Assembly (NCBI GenBank): GCA_964346495.1
Contig: CAYFUW010000033.1
Location: 1 to 21,793 of the forward strand
Reading direction: 5' to 3'
DNA: 21,793 nt
Source of the DNA: JBGZFC01 sp964346495
GTDB taxonomy: Bacteria; Bacteroidota; Bacteroidia; Bacteroidales; Dysgonomonadaceae
The position numbers were made by a program, and so were the translations under genes. Every line of letters begins with the position of its first letter. The first letter of the stretch is position 1. Below, in pieces: positions 7,492 through 16,010 of this stretch. The notes below the pieces were generated by a model, which was not told the DNA's origin, ran no database searches, and was given only the letters and a program-made list of their open reading frames with translations.

Positions 7492-8466
7492 TCATTTTGG
7501 ATTGTTCATCAGCTTGAACTTTAATGAATATATTGCGATTAGCGATATAAGTATTATTGCAAAAATCCACCATCCTATAATAGGGTATAGAACAATGATT
7601 AATACAGAGCAGGTGAGTTGTACGAGAAAGTATATTAGTGAGACAATTCTGTGTGGTATTTTTTGTTCATTTGCTAATATTTGATAGAAATGTAAGCGAT
7701 GAGCTTCCGTGATATTTTGTTTCATATAGACCCTATGAATGATAGTATAAACTGAGTCTACGCCGTAAACAACCAAAAATCCCATCCAAATAAGATTGTT
7801 TGTTTTTATTATCAATATTATAAGGAGTGTCAGAATCCATACTGAAATACTTACGCTACCGACATCGCCGGCAAAGCATTTCGCTTTTTTTCTGAAATTG
7901 AAAAATAGAAAAACCAGAGTTGCTAAAAGTGGAAAGATAAGAAAATCATTGTTGACAAAAGGTTCTTCCAAATTGTAATTGATAAAATTGTGATTTATAT
8001 ATATCAATGGCAATAAAACAGACAGAGTATAAAGTCCTGTGATTCCATTTATTCCGTCCATAAAGTTGTACATATTAATTACACCTAAACAAACGAAATA
8101 GATAATCAGAATTGACCACCATGGGACAATGTCAAAAATATTTGTTAGTATGAATATACATGTAACTGCTACAAAATGAGATAGAACTCTAATTTTTCTA
8201 CTCATCCCAACAATATCATCTGCAAAACTTATAGCAGAAACTACACTAATACCTGTCAAAAACCAAAAAGCTTCTTTTGAAGGATTTATAATTACATATA
8301 TTATGGCAGCTATCCAAAAAATGATACCACCACCACGAATTGTAGGTTGTGAGTGTGAACTGCGGTCGTTGGGGTTGTCAATAATGTTATAAGCTTTAGC
8401 GATACGTAAATAGGCTAATTCTACTAAAAACAATACTATTATTACTATAATGATGGTTATCTCCAT
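7492..8466 (-). CDS. Undecaprenyl-phosphate sugar-1-phosphate transferase (WecA/WbpL type)
   Basis: This polytopic membrane enzyme of the MraY/WecA family is predicted to start repeat-unit assembly by moving a sugar-1-phosphate (probably a HexNAc such as QuiNAc, FucNAc or GlcNAc) to undecaprenyl phosphate. The 324-residue protein consists mainly of hydrophobic helices. Family motifs are DNPNDRSSHSQPTIRGGG (30-47), FADD (81-84), NMYNFMDGINGITG (131-144), AGDVGS (199-204) and a His-containing loop TEAHRLHFYQ near 250. Its start codon abuts the stop of the epimerase gene. That pairing is typical of WbpV/WbpL-like systems, where the reductase makes the sugar that this enzyme transfers. The exact substrate is an inference. 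Confidence 0.9.
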   Translation of the reverse strand: MEITIIIVIIVLFLVELAYLRIAKAYNIIDNPNDRSSHSQPTIRGGGIIFWIAAIIYVIINPSKEAFWFLTGISVVSAISFADDIVGMSRKIRVLSHFVAVTCIFILTNIFDIVPWWSILIIYFVCLGVINMYNFMDGINGITGLYTLSVLLPLIYINHNFINYNLEEPFVNNDFLIFPLLATLVFLFFNFRKKAKCFAGDVGSVSISVWILTLLIILIIKTNNLIWMGFLVVYGVDSVYTIIHRVYMKQNITEAHRLHFYQILANEQKIPHRIVSLIYFLVQLTCSVLIIVLYPIIGWWIFAIILISLIAIYSLKFKLMNNPK

Positions 8467-9402
8467 TTACTTGAAACTATCTAATGTTTTTTGCATACCC
8501 TCACATGCGGTTATTGGCATTTGTGAAATATTTAACGCATTTTTTATTTTTTTATTGCTCACAATGTAGTTTTCTGTCAATTTCTTTAATCTTTCTCTAT
8601 TTAAAGGTAGATGCAAATAGTCTCCAAGGCGAGCAAGAAAAAATATAATTGATTTAGGAAAACGCCAAATTCTCTTTTTCTTATCGACACTTTCTGCAAT
8701 AAGTTCGATAAGTTGATTCGTTGACATTGGTGTGTCATCGCAAACGTGATATATGCTACTTTTAGGAATGCCCAGTATTAATTGTTCAACCACGTATGTT
8801 ATGTTGTCAATTGAGCAAAACGAACGTAAGTTTTCGAAACCTCCAAGTGGCCACGGAATGCCTTTTTTTACAACATTATATAGCAGGTTTAAGTTGCCTT
8901 TGTTTCCTGGTCCGTGAATCATTGCAGGGCGCAATATATATATGCTCTTATTTTCTATAATCAGTTGGTTACTTTTTTCCAGAATATAATTTTCTGCTAA
9001 TATTTTTGATTCGCCGTAGGGACCTATCGGTACAGGTATAATATCTTCAGTGAGCTCATCTTCTAAAACTGTGTCTGCTGCTGCTTTTACAGAACTAAAA
9101 AATACAAATGTTTTTGCTTCGGATTGTAGGAAATAATCAAAAATCTTTTTAGTAAGCTCCGTGTTTACTTCAAAATATTCATCTGCCAGACTTTCGTTTT
9201 TTGTGTCGTGAGCTTTTCCCGCAAGATGAATAATTGCATCTGTTTTTGGTAAAGTATTTAAATCTTCCCATGAAAATATTTTCTCCACACCATCTTTTGC
9301 GGTTTGATTTATATCTAAACCGTAAATAGTATATTTATTTTTCCAACTATTTACAAAGTTGGAGCCAACAAAGCCATTAATTCCTGTGATAAGAATATTC
9401 AT
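8467..9402 (-). CDS. NAD-dependent epimerase/dehydratase (UDP-4-keto-sugar reductase-like)
   Basis: This extended short-chain dehydrogenase acts on a nucleotide sugar. The 311-residue protein has the Rossmann motif GINGFVG (7-13), the IIHLAGKAHD block (57-66), a catalytic Ser pair FFSSVKA (101-107) and YGESK (Tyr129, Lys133). Sequence and context resemble the WbpV/WbpK group, which reduces UDP-4-keto-6-deoxy-GlcNAc to UDP-QuiNAc or UDP-FucNAc. It is followed immediately by the initiating transferase and overlaps the upstream GT2 gene by ATGA, so the three are translationally coupled. The WbpM-type 4,6-dehydratase that would supply its substrate is not in the window and would have to be elsewhere. 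Confidence 0.87.
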   Translation of the reverse strand: MNILITGINGFVGSNFVNSWKNKYTIYGLDINQTAKDGVEKIFSWEDLNTLPKTDAIIHLAGKAHDTKNESLADEYFEVNTELTKKIFDYFLQSEAKTFVFFSSVKAAADTVLEDELTEDIIPVPIGPYGESKILAENYILEKSNQLIIENKSIYILRPAMIHGPGNKGNLNLLYNVVKKGIPWPLGGFENLRSFCSIDNITYVVEQLILGIPKSSIYHVCDDTPMSTNQLIELIAESVDKKKRIWRFPKSIIFFLARLGDYLHLPLNRERLKKLTENYIVSNKKIKNALNISQMPITACEGMQKTLDSFK

Positions 9403-10145
9403 TTTCTTAATTCAAAAATCTTATATGCATATTTTAAGCTTAACAAAAAAAGATTGGTATATATACCGTACTTCTTGCAAGCCTTAACAATTTCTTTATT
9501 CAATGTAACGCGGCTCTTAAAACTTTCGGTGCTTACACCTCCGGTTCGCATAGTTACAAAGTCTTTTTTTATGTATTTGTACTTAATTCTTTCCTTGTAC
9601 AAATAACGTATCAACAAATCATAATCTGAAGCAATTTTATAATCAAGAGCATACAAACCATACTTCTCATAACAACTTTTTTTCATATAAAAAGTTGGAT
9701 GAGCCGGCATGAATCCGAATCTAAACAAAGATGGACGAAAAATTCCTGAAGAATAGTAACGAACACATTTATCTAAATTATTTGGATTCACAAAATGTAA
9801 ATCTGCATACAAAGCATCTATGTTGTTATTTCTGAATGTTTCAGTAATAGTGCTTATTACATCGTTAGATGTAAAAAAGTCATCAGAGTTTAAAATACCC
9901 ACAATATCTCCTGTAGCCGCATTTATTCCTTTGTTCATTGCATCGTAAATGCCTTTGTCGGGTTCAGATATAATGGTTTTCACTCTTTTGCCGTATTTTT
10001 CAACCAGCTCCAAAGTGTTGTCAGTGCTTGCGCCATCTACAATAATATGTTCAATATTGTCATAGTCTTGATCGTTTACACTTTCAAGAGTGTCTTTTAG
10101 TGTCTGAGCACTATTGTATGTGGTTGTAATTATTGAAACTTTCAT
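9399..10145 (-). CDS. Glycosyltransferase family 2
   Basis: This GT-A fold glycosyltransferase probably adds one sugar to the lipid-linked repeat unit at the cytoplasmic face. The 248-residue protein begins with the classical SIITTTYNS strand. It carries IIVDGASTDNT (34-44), EPDKGIYDAMNKGI (61-74), and the metal- and nucleotide-binding LNSDD (85-89). A later acceptor-side segment has ASDYDLLIRYL. It has no membrane helix. It resembles the WcaA/EpsE-like GT2 proteins common in exopolysaccharide clusters; donor and acceptor are not predictable. Its stop overlaps the next start (ATGA). Confidence 0.9.
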   Translation of the reverse strand: MKVSIITTTYNSAQTLKDTLESVNDQDYDNIEHIIVDGASTDNTLELVEKYGKRVKTIISEPDKGIYDAMNKGINAATGDIVGILNSDDFFTSNDVISTITETFRNNNIDALYADLHFVNPNNLDKCVRYYSSGIFRPSLFRFGFMPAHPTFYMKKSCYEKYGLYALDYKIASDYDLLIRYLYKERIKYKYIKKDFVTMRTGGVSTESFKSRVTLNKEIVKACKKYGIYTNLFLLSLKYAYKIFELRK

Positions 10146-10214
10146 AAATATAGTGATATACTTTAACCAACTTATTCCCTTTAAGCTTAAGTATTATAAT
10201 TACTATTTCTTTTC

Positions 10215-10238
10215 TAATGTTTGCTAATCCAAACATTA
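10215..10238. repeat. Perfect inverted repeat in the gap between acetyltransferase and GT2 genes
   Basis: TAATGTTTG (10215-10223) and CAAACATTA (10230-10238) form a nine-pair stem with a six-base loop in the 127-base gap after the acetyltransferase gene. In the direction of transcription (minus strand) it is followed by GAAAAG rather than a T-run, so it is not a standard terminator. It could be an mRNA stability or processing element. The rest of the gap is AT-rich and featureless. Confidence 0.55.
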
Positions 10239-10272
10239 TATTTAAATACGTAAAAACTTCAACAATAGAGAA

Positions 10273-10896
10273 CTATTTGTTTAGCTTTTCTATTTCTGCT
10301 AAAAAAACTTCAGGCTCCTTAATAAACTTAGCTACCTTTTTCAGTTTATCTTCACTCAACTCCCACCATTCTGATGCAAGTAGCCTGTTAATGGTTTTAT
10401 TATCAAAGCGAAACCTTATTGTCTTCGCTGGACATCCACCAACTATTGAATAAGGTTGTACATCTTTTGTAACTACTGCTCCGGTTGCAATAACAGCTCC
10501 ATCACCTATTTTAACACCTTGCTTTATAGAAACTCCATGTCCAATCCAAACATCATTTCCTATAATTGTTGTTTTTACTTTATCAATGTCATATTTAGCA
10601 AATCTTTTTGTTGGACCACTATTTTTTACGTTTTGAAAAACAGGTGATGTTGACACCCAACTAATTGGATGTTCGGCTCCTCCTATATAAACATTGTCAG
10701 CTATACTACAGAATTTTCCTATTATACAATTTACAAAAAAGCAATCATAGCTTGAATAGGAGTATTTATCAATAGTAGAGTTCACTACACTAGTGCCTGA
10801 TGCAATAGAAGCTGTTTTGTGAATTTTACTATTAATAATAGCTTTACCTACTACATATTTTCTAATAAACTTAGCGTACAAGTAAGATAGTGTCAT
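10273..10896 (-). CDS. CatB-like hexapeptide acetyltransferase
   Basis: This left-handed beta-helix acyltransferase of the xenobiotic/O-antigen acetyltransferase group is predicted to add an acetyl group from acetyl-CoA to a sugar of the polysaccharide. The 207-residue protein has hexapeptide repeats at about 25-70 and 110-150. Between them lies a loop GGAEHPISWVSTSP (72-85), whose His76 sits where the catalytic His of this group is found. IIGNDVWIGHGV (111-122) and GAVVTKDVQPYSIVGGCPAK (139-158) are typical family blocks. Residues 165-205 form a helical tail. It could be an N- or O-acetyltransferase; O-acetyl decoration is the more likely role in this context. It follows the GT gene at 10907 after ten bases. 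Confidence 0.88.
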   Translation of the reverse strand: MTLSYLYAKFIRKYVVGKAIINSKIHKTASIASGTSVVNSTIDKYSYSSYDCFFVNCIIGKFCSIADNVYIGGAEHPISWVSTSPVFQNVKNSGPTKRFAKYDIDKVKTTIIGNDVWIGHGVSIKQGVKIGDGAVIATGAVVTKDVQPYSIVGGCPAKTIRFRFDNKTINRLLASEWWELSEDKLKKVAKFIKEPEVFLAEIEKLNK

Positions 10897-10906
10897 TGCA
10901 AATTAA

Positions 10907-12058
10907 TTAATTATTTTCTGTAAAAGTTTTAGCTATCATGTTGTAGTCTAATGTTTTTTTTGCAAAACTAAAACTTTTTTCTCTTTTTGTTTTAAACTCA
11001 TCAACATTATTATCGATACTTTCCAACATATTTGTAATATCTTGTGATGATTGTATATAGTAAACATTGTCTGCCAGTAGGAAAACATGACTTTCATGTG
11101 GATAGACTGCTACAGCACATCCGTTGCACATTGCTTGCTGCATTGTTACGGATTGTGACCCTAATTGAATATAGAGATCTGTCGCCATAAGAAAATTTTG
11201 TAACTCTTCTTGTTTTTTCCAGCCCAGAAAAAATACTCTATTGTCTTTTTCTATAAGTTTATCTAGTTCTATTTTGATCTCTTCACTTGCTGAACCAATA
11301 ATAAACAATTTAAATCGATCACTTTGGAAATTAGAGAACCCTTTTACTGTTTCTATAGTTCTCTTCAACTTGTCAAGTTTTCCTGAATGGAGACATAAAA
11401 CATCATTTTCTGATAGTCCATATTCTTCTCTAATTAACTTGCGTGCCTGCAATCGCTTATCTGTGTCTGGAATAATTCCTCCTAATGGTAAGAAATATAG
11501 TTTTTCGTCTTTTATGCGATATCTTTTTTTTATGAAATTGTATGTTTCTTTTGTAATGTAGAATAGTTTATCAATATATTCTATATTTTTTCTCAATATG
11601 GGACTATAGAAACAATCATAAAGAAGTAAACGGGATAGGAAATTACGAGCTGAGTTGTTTTTGTCTTCATGAGAGTCTACATAAAATTTCACATGTGGAT
11701 TGTTTCTTTTGTATTTAGCAACAATGTTTAGTGCCCATGCTGCCGTGCCATGAAAGAAAATTATATCGGGCGAGAACTCTTCAATTTTTTTGTACAATTT
11801 TGGATATGCCCTTACTTTTCTTGAGATAAAACTACCAAGTATATTTATATATGGTAATCGAGTTATTTTTATATTTTCAGGAGTATAATATTGCTTTGGC
11901 TCCGTAAGTCCAAGTGTGTTGTTTTTGACAAAAACTTCAGTTGATGCAATTATCTCCACCTTGTAACCATCTTTTTTGTTTATAACTGGCAGGATGTTCT
12001 CTTGATAGGCAGCATTGTCAATATAAAAACTCGATAACATTAAGTGAAGTATTTTCAT
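10907..12058 (-). CDS. Divergent GT4-type glycosyltransferase
   Basis: This GT-B fold glycosyltransferase is predicted to extend the repeat unit. The 383-residue protein has an N-terminal half starting MKILHLMLSS with an IIFFHGT strand (99-105). The C-terminal Rossmann half contains LCLHSGKLDKLKR (221-233), KLFIIGSA (250-257) and VFFLGWKKQEEL (275-286). The usual EX7E motif of GT4 enzymes is not kept: the segment reads GSQSVTMQQAMCNG (300-313), with Gly300 and Gln308 where Glu is expected, although the following AM-NG pattern fits the family. Family membership is well supported, but activity and specificity are uncertain. A 165-base gap precedes it. Confidence 0.83.
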   Translation of the reverse strand: MKILHLMLSSFYIDNAAYQENILPVINKKDGYKVEIIASTEVFVKNNTLGLTEPKQYYTPENIKITRLPYINILGSFISRKVRAYPKLYKKIEEFSPDIIFFHGTAAWALNIVAKYKRNNPHVKFYVDSHEDKNNSARNFLSRLLLYDCFYSPILRKNIEYIDKLFYITKETYNFIKKRYRIKDEKLYFLPLGGIIPDTDKRLQARKLIREEYGLSENDVLCLHSGKLDKLKRTIETVKGFSNFQSDRFKLFIIGSASEEIKIELDKLIEKDNRVFFLGWKKQEELQNFLMATDLYIQLGSQSVTMQQAMCNGCAVAVYPHESHVFLLADNVYYIQSSQDITNMLESIDNNVDEFKTKREKSFSFAKKTLDYNMIAKTFTENN

Positions 12059-12089
12059 ACGTAAAAGTCATTACTATTGTTTTTGTATT

Positions 12090-12108
12090 AAAAAAATGCG
12101 AACATTCT
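12090..12108 (-). terminator. Weak hairpin with T-tract, possible attenuator
   Basis: On the minus strand AATG, loop TTCG, CATT is followed directly by a run of T, about 30 bases before the GT gene at 12058. The stem is only four to six pairs and the loop is closed G-C rather than C-G, so it would be weak. It may reduce read-through between the hydrolase-like gene and the downstream genes. Nothing else stands out in the 165-base gap 12059-12223. Confidence 0.22.
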
Positions 12109-12223
12109 CATTAGTTGTTTGTCAACATAAATCTTATATTTACTTTTATTAGAATCAAAATCTATTCGGACATGTTAATAAACTTATATCAAATTTAATA
12201 TCCTGGCAGATTTTAATAAAACG

Positions 12224-13627
12224 TTAAAGTGTTTTTACTTTAACTTCATATGGTTTGAACAATGTTCTTTTTATATCTCTATTGTCTAAAACCTTATTTT
12301 TGCCAGAAGTATTAACAGCAATTAAATATCTTTGTTTTTCTCCTTTTTTTATTATATATCGTATATCTCCCTCAAAGTTTTCGTTTATAGTTTCCATGTA
12401 AAAAATATGTTCATATTTTTTTAATTCTTTTATTACCGGAATCAAACTGTTAAAAACTGTGTCATCTTTTCTTAAATCACTCCAAAAAAGTACACCGGTT
12501 GCACCATGAACAATGGATGTATATATCTGGCACTTAATTTTACGAATGTAGCTTTCTGTAGATTCAAGCGATGGTTTAGCATAACCGTTTGAGTCGAAAA
12601 ATAGCCAAACCGGTGCCTCCTCTCCGGCACCTTTTTTTATGGCTTCTACTGTTACTCCTGCTAATTTGGGATTATCTCTTAAGTGCTGGAAAGAGTTTAT
12701 CCCAAAAATGTCTCCTGATTTTTTGTAGCCTTTGGCAGTTAGCTTAACGTTTTCATGCCAAATGTTTTCTAAATCCTTTGTAGGCATTTCGTCAATTCGC
12801 CAAACACCATTTCTATTTTCCATAATTGATTTGCCTTCATGAGTTACAAAAAAATCATTTAAGCTTTCTCTCTTTGAGGTTTTTTGAAGAGCATAAAATG
12901 GCGGAGTTGGTGGAAGTTTTTTTTGTCTCTTGTTATAATAATATTGTTCAAATAAAAATGTGTTTCCATATGGAGATGAACTTCCTAAGAGATCAATATA
13001 GACTAGTTTATTGGGAGTCCTATTTTTAATTTCATCATAAACCATATCGGTAACTTCACTTGGCCATGCCCACGATTGATAACCTGTAGCTATTTCATCG
13101 AACGGAGCCCAGATAAAATCTTTTGAATCTTTTACCTCACGTAAAGTATAATCAATAGCTGTATTTATAGTTTTTTGTAGTCTTGTAGATTTTGATTTTT
13201 TTTCTGATACTAGTCTTCGCATCATATAGTAAGCTTCATTACTATCTCCTTTTTTATCAAAATACTCTTCTTTAAGAAACCAGGGAATTTCAATTGTCCC
13301 TGCCATTTTCATCACATTATTCATATATTCTTTTCCAAAATTAAGCTGAATGTAGAATAAGTTGAAGTGTTTTATTTTATTTAAAAACTGATCTTTGTTA
13401 TCGGGATATTTATCACTTTCATCTTCGACTGAAAGCTTATTAAAAGTATATCCGGGGACACCCCACAAACCTATTGCAAAAAACTTCTCTTCTTTGCCGG
13501 TATCAGGGTTGCTTTTCATTACCCATCCATCTTTAACACTCCAGGTTGATTCCTGTGCTTTGCAAACAAAAGAAGTTACTAACAGGAGTATAAGTGATAA
13601 ATAAGCTATTCTTTTTATTGTTTTCAT
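12224..13627 (-). CDS. Secreted glycoside-hydrolase-like TIM-barrel protein, function unknown
   Basis: I do not recognise a named family. The 467-residue protein starts with a clear Sec signal peptide (hydrophobic 8-20, likely cleavage after CKA, residue 24), so it would act in the periplasm or outside. The body looks like a (beta/alpha)8 glycoside hydrolase. A first-strand segment FFAIGLWGVPGY lies at 49-60, and FIWAPFDEIATGYQSW at 171-186 carries Asp177 and Glu178 on a likely catalytic strand. VWLFFD is at 340-345, and HGATGVLFWS (374-383) resembles the last barrel strand of several such enzymes. Residues from about 415 form a small beta-rich tail domain. Its start overlaps the upstream GT stop (ATGA), which ties it to polysaccharide synthesis. 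Trimming, turnover or editing of the polymer is plausible but unproven. Confidence 0.8.
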   Translation of the reverse strand: MKTIKRIAYLSLILLLVTSFVCKAQESTWSVKDGWVMKSNPDTGKEEKFFAIGLWGVPGYTFNKLSVEDESDKYPDNKDQFLNKIKHFNLFYIQLNFGKEYMNNVMKMAGTIEIPWFLKEEYFDKKGDSNEAYYMMRRLVSEKKSKSTRLQKTINTAIDYTLREVKDSKDFIWAPFDEIATGYQSWAWPSEVTDMVYDEIKNRTPNKLVYIDLLGSSSPYGNTFLFEQYYYNKRQKKLPPTPPFYALQKTSKRESLNDFFVTHEGKSIMENRNGVWRIDEMPTKDLENIWHENVKLTAKGYKKSGDIFGINSFQHLRDNPKLAGVTVEAIKKGAGEEAPVWLFFDSNGYAKPSLESTESYIRKIKCQIYTSIVHGATGVLFWSDLRKDDTVFNSLIPVIKELKKYEHIFYMETINENFEGDIRYIIKKGEKQRYLIAVNTSGKNKVLDNRDIKRTLFKPYEVKVKTL

Positions 13628-14760
13628 AAATTGTAATTTTTAAGCAGGTCTTCGTAGATATCGGTCAATTGTGTAGCTATTGAATGTGGCGAAAACTTTC
13701 TTATGCATTCTTCCGATATTTCCGCCCCATTATAAGTATCATATGTGTTGTACATTTGAAGAAGTGCCCCTTTTAGTTCATCAACATTATTTGGTGGAAT
13801 TAATATCCCATTTTTATCGTTTACAAAATCTTCTGGTCCACCGCAAGCGGTTGCAATAACAGGTAGTCCGGCAGCCATTGCTTCAATATAAACCACTCCG
13901 AAGGTTTCACTCCGAGATGCTAAAACGAATGCCTGGCACTTTTTTGCTATTTCTGCGATCTCTTTTCTTGATAAACGGCCTAGTAGCTTTACTTGATTTG
14001 ATAGACCATAATCATTTATCATTGCTTGAAGTTCTTTTTTTATATCACCGTCACCTATTATAAGTAGGTTTACTGAGTTTTTAAAGTTTGCCTTGTGAAA
14101 CCCTTTTATAAGGATATCAAACCCCTTATTGTAATTGAGTATACCAACAGATAAAAAATTAAAATTGCTCTTATTCTTGTTGGAAGATGTTGTGAAAATA
14201 TCTATATCTACAACATTATGAACAACAAGTGGTTTTATATTCCAATGTCGAAAAATACTTTCTGCCAGCTTTGAAGATACGGAAATTAACTTGTCTGCAT
14301 TGAAATATGCCTCTTTTGCTAAATTAAAAATGGATTTTGGAATTACCTCTTTGTTTACAGTGCTACTATGTTCTGTAATAACTAATGGTATATTATACTT
14401 TTGTTTTAGTATTGTAGAAATATTTCCGCCAAAAGTGAAATGCGCATGTATAATATCTGGTGCTCCTTGTTCCTTTAATATGTTTTTAAATAGGGAAGAC
14501 AAGCATTTTTTGCCCCAAAAGCATAGTGTCTTTAGAGGGAATGCTCCTACCGGAAAAGAGTAGTTATAAATTGTAATATTATCTCTTATAAAGTGGTATT
14601 TACCCCACCTTCTCCATCTTCTAATAGAACGTAGGTCTATTGATGCTACTGTCACTTCATGACCAAGAGCCTGAAGAGCTTTTGCCTGGTCATAAGTGAA
14701 GATGCCATTTAGAGGATAATTATCTGTAGGATATCCATCAGTAACAATTAATATTTTCAT
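13624..14760 (-). CDS. Glycosyltransferase family 4
   Basis: This GT-B retaining glycosyltransferase probably adds a sugar to the lipid-linked repeat unit. The 378-residue protein has an N-terminal acceptor domain with GIFTYDQAKALQALGHEV (19-36), PDIIHAHFTFGG (101-112) and ITEHSS (128-133). Its C-terminal donor domain has SVGILNYNKGFDILI (204-218), LLIIGDGD (232-239), and an intact EX7E motif ETFGVVYIE (Glu285 and Glu293) followed by AMAAGLPVI. This is a normal member, in contrast to the divergent GT at 10907-12058. It starts two bases after the wzy stop and overlaps the next gene by ATGA. Confidence 0.92.
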   Translation of the reverse strand: MKILIVTDGYPTDNYPLNGIFTYDQAKALQALGHEVTVASIDLRSIRRWRRWGKYHFIRDNITIYNYSFPVGAFPLKTLCFWGKKCLSSLFKNILKEQGAPDIIHAHFTFGGNISTILKQKYNIPLVITEHSSTVNKEVIPKSIFNLAKEAYFNADKLISVSSKLAESIFRHWNIKPLVVHNVVDIDIFTTSSNKNKSNFNFLSVGILNYNKGFDILIKGFHKANFKNSVNLLIIGDGDIKKELQAMINDYGLSNQVKLLGRLSRKEIAEIAKKCQAFVLASRSETFGVVYIEAMAAGLPVIATACGGPEDFVNDKNGILIPPNNVDELKGALLQMYNTYDTYNGAEISEECIRKFSPHSIATQLTDIYEDLLKNYNL

Positions 14761-14762
14761 AT

Positions 14763-16010
14763 TTAGGGATTTAAATTAATAGATTTTTTTGAAAAATATA
14801 TATCCCCAATTATGTATAGAGAAGCTATATAAAGCCATGTTGAAGCACTTAACAAATAACTGCTATCTATAATTATTGCTAACGGATAGGATAGTATAGC
14901 GGCAATTACAATAAATTTGTTTCGTTTTGAATTACTTTTTATTAGCTGTATGATAATACGTACAAACATCCCTAAAAACAGAAGACCTATTATAAGTCCA
15001 TATTGTACAAAAACCTCAAGAAAAAGATTATGAGGTGAAGAGTTAATCATGCCATATATCATAGACATTGTTGGCATAAAATCTGATGCCCCAATACCTA
15101 AGAGATTACTTTTTATCAATGCATCATAACCATTGATTATTAGACTGCGCCTTCCTTCATCATCAAGTCCCAGCATTTCTAATTTCAACATTAGAAAATC
15201 AAAAATCTCTTTAAACTCCAAGTAAAAGCCAATTCCTACACCAAAGAATATTATTAGAAATGCAATATAGGAAGCTATGTTTCGTAAAAAGAAAAACATA
15301 AAAATTACAAATATTAAAATAATTGCTCCAATAGCTCCTCTTGAACTATTCACTATCACAATAGTTATAAGAAAGAGAAACAAAATCCAAATTAATAGTT
15401 GTTTCCATTTTTTTATAGGTTCGTCATGTCTTACAAGCATTCCCAGCAAAAAGGGAGTGATAAAAACAAGCATTGTATTATATCCGTTAAGATTGCCGAA
15501 AGTTACGGATGCGAAAAATCTTTGAGCGACTACACCTCTTCCTAAGTTGGAGTATGAGTCACTTCCATGGTAAGATATATCTAAGTGTATGTCGAATGCC
15601 AGTTCATAAATAGCAATTGGAAGAGTTAAAACAAACAGTAATATCCATGCTTTTATTATTGACTCCTGTGGTTTGTTAGCTAGCGATGATAGTGAAAAAA
15701 CAGATAGTACTCCGAAAAAATTGATTATTAGATATACAATTTCTTTTAATCCTTCATCGAGATGATGTATCCACAACAGGCTGATGATGCCATACAAAAG
15801 CCAAAATATAAAGAAATATCTTTCGTAAGCATACTTTTTTTTGAGGATGCTATCTCTTGTAAAAGTAGTAATTGTAAGAGGAATTAACCCTACGATAAAC
15901 AGTCGTACCGGTTGAAAAGCTCCCCCTATTGAGCCGAAAGCCATCAATAGTATTAACACTATTAATAATCTGTCGTAAGTGTTTTCTTTTATCTGTATGC
16001 TATTCTCCAT
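14763..16010 (-). CDS. wzy: O-antigen/capsule repeat-unit polymerase (Wzy-like)
   Basis: This polytopic inner-membrane protein of the O-antigen ligase/polymerase superfamily is predicted to link flipped repeat units in the periplasm. The 415-residue protein has about ten to twelve hydrophobic segments. Typical marks are FGNLNGYNTML (171-181), NSSRGAIGAI (221-230) opening the Wzy_C region, the loop GIGASDF (305-311), and the conserved SSPHNLFLEVFVQYGL (324-339). Ligase and polymerase cannot be told apart by sequence alone. Its position right after the flippase in a repeat-unit cluster favours polymerase. Its start overlaps the end of wzx by 11 bases. Confidence 0.87.
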   Translation of the reverse strand: MENSIQIKENTYDRLLIVLILLMAFGSIGGAFQPVRLFIVGLIPLTITTFTRDSILKKKYAYERYFFIFWLLYGIISLLWIHHLDEGLKEIVYLIINFFGVLSVFSLSSLANKPQESIIKAWILLFVLTLPIAIYELAFDIHLDISYHGSDSYSNLGRGVVAQRFFASVTFGNLNGYNTMLVFITPFLLGMLVRHDEPIKKWKQLLIWILFLFLITIVIVNSSRGAIGAIILIFVIFMFFFLRNIASYIAFLIIFFGVGIGFYLEFKEIFDFLMLKLEMLGLDDEGRRSLIINGYDALIKSNLLGIGASDFMPTMSMIYGMINSSPHNLFLEVFVQYGLIIGLLFLGMFVRIIIQLIKSNSKRNKFIVIAAILSYPLAIIIDSSYLLSASTWLYIASLYIIGDIYFSKKSINLNP

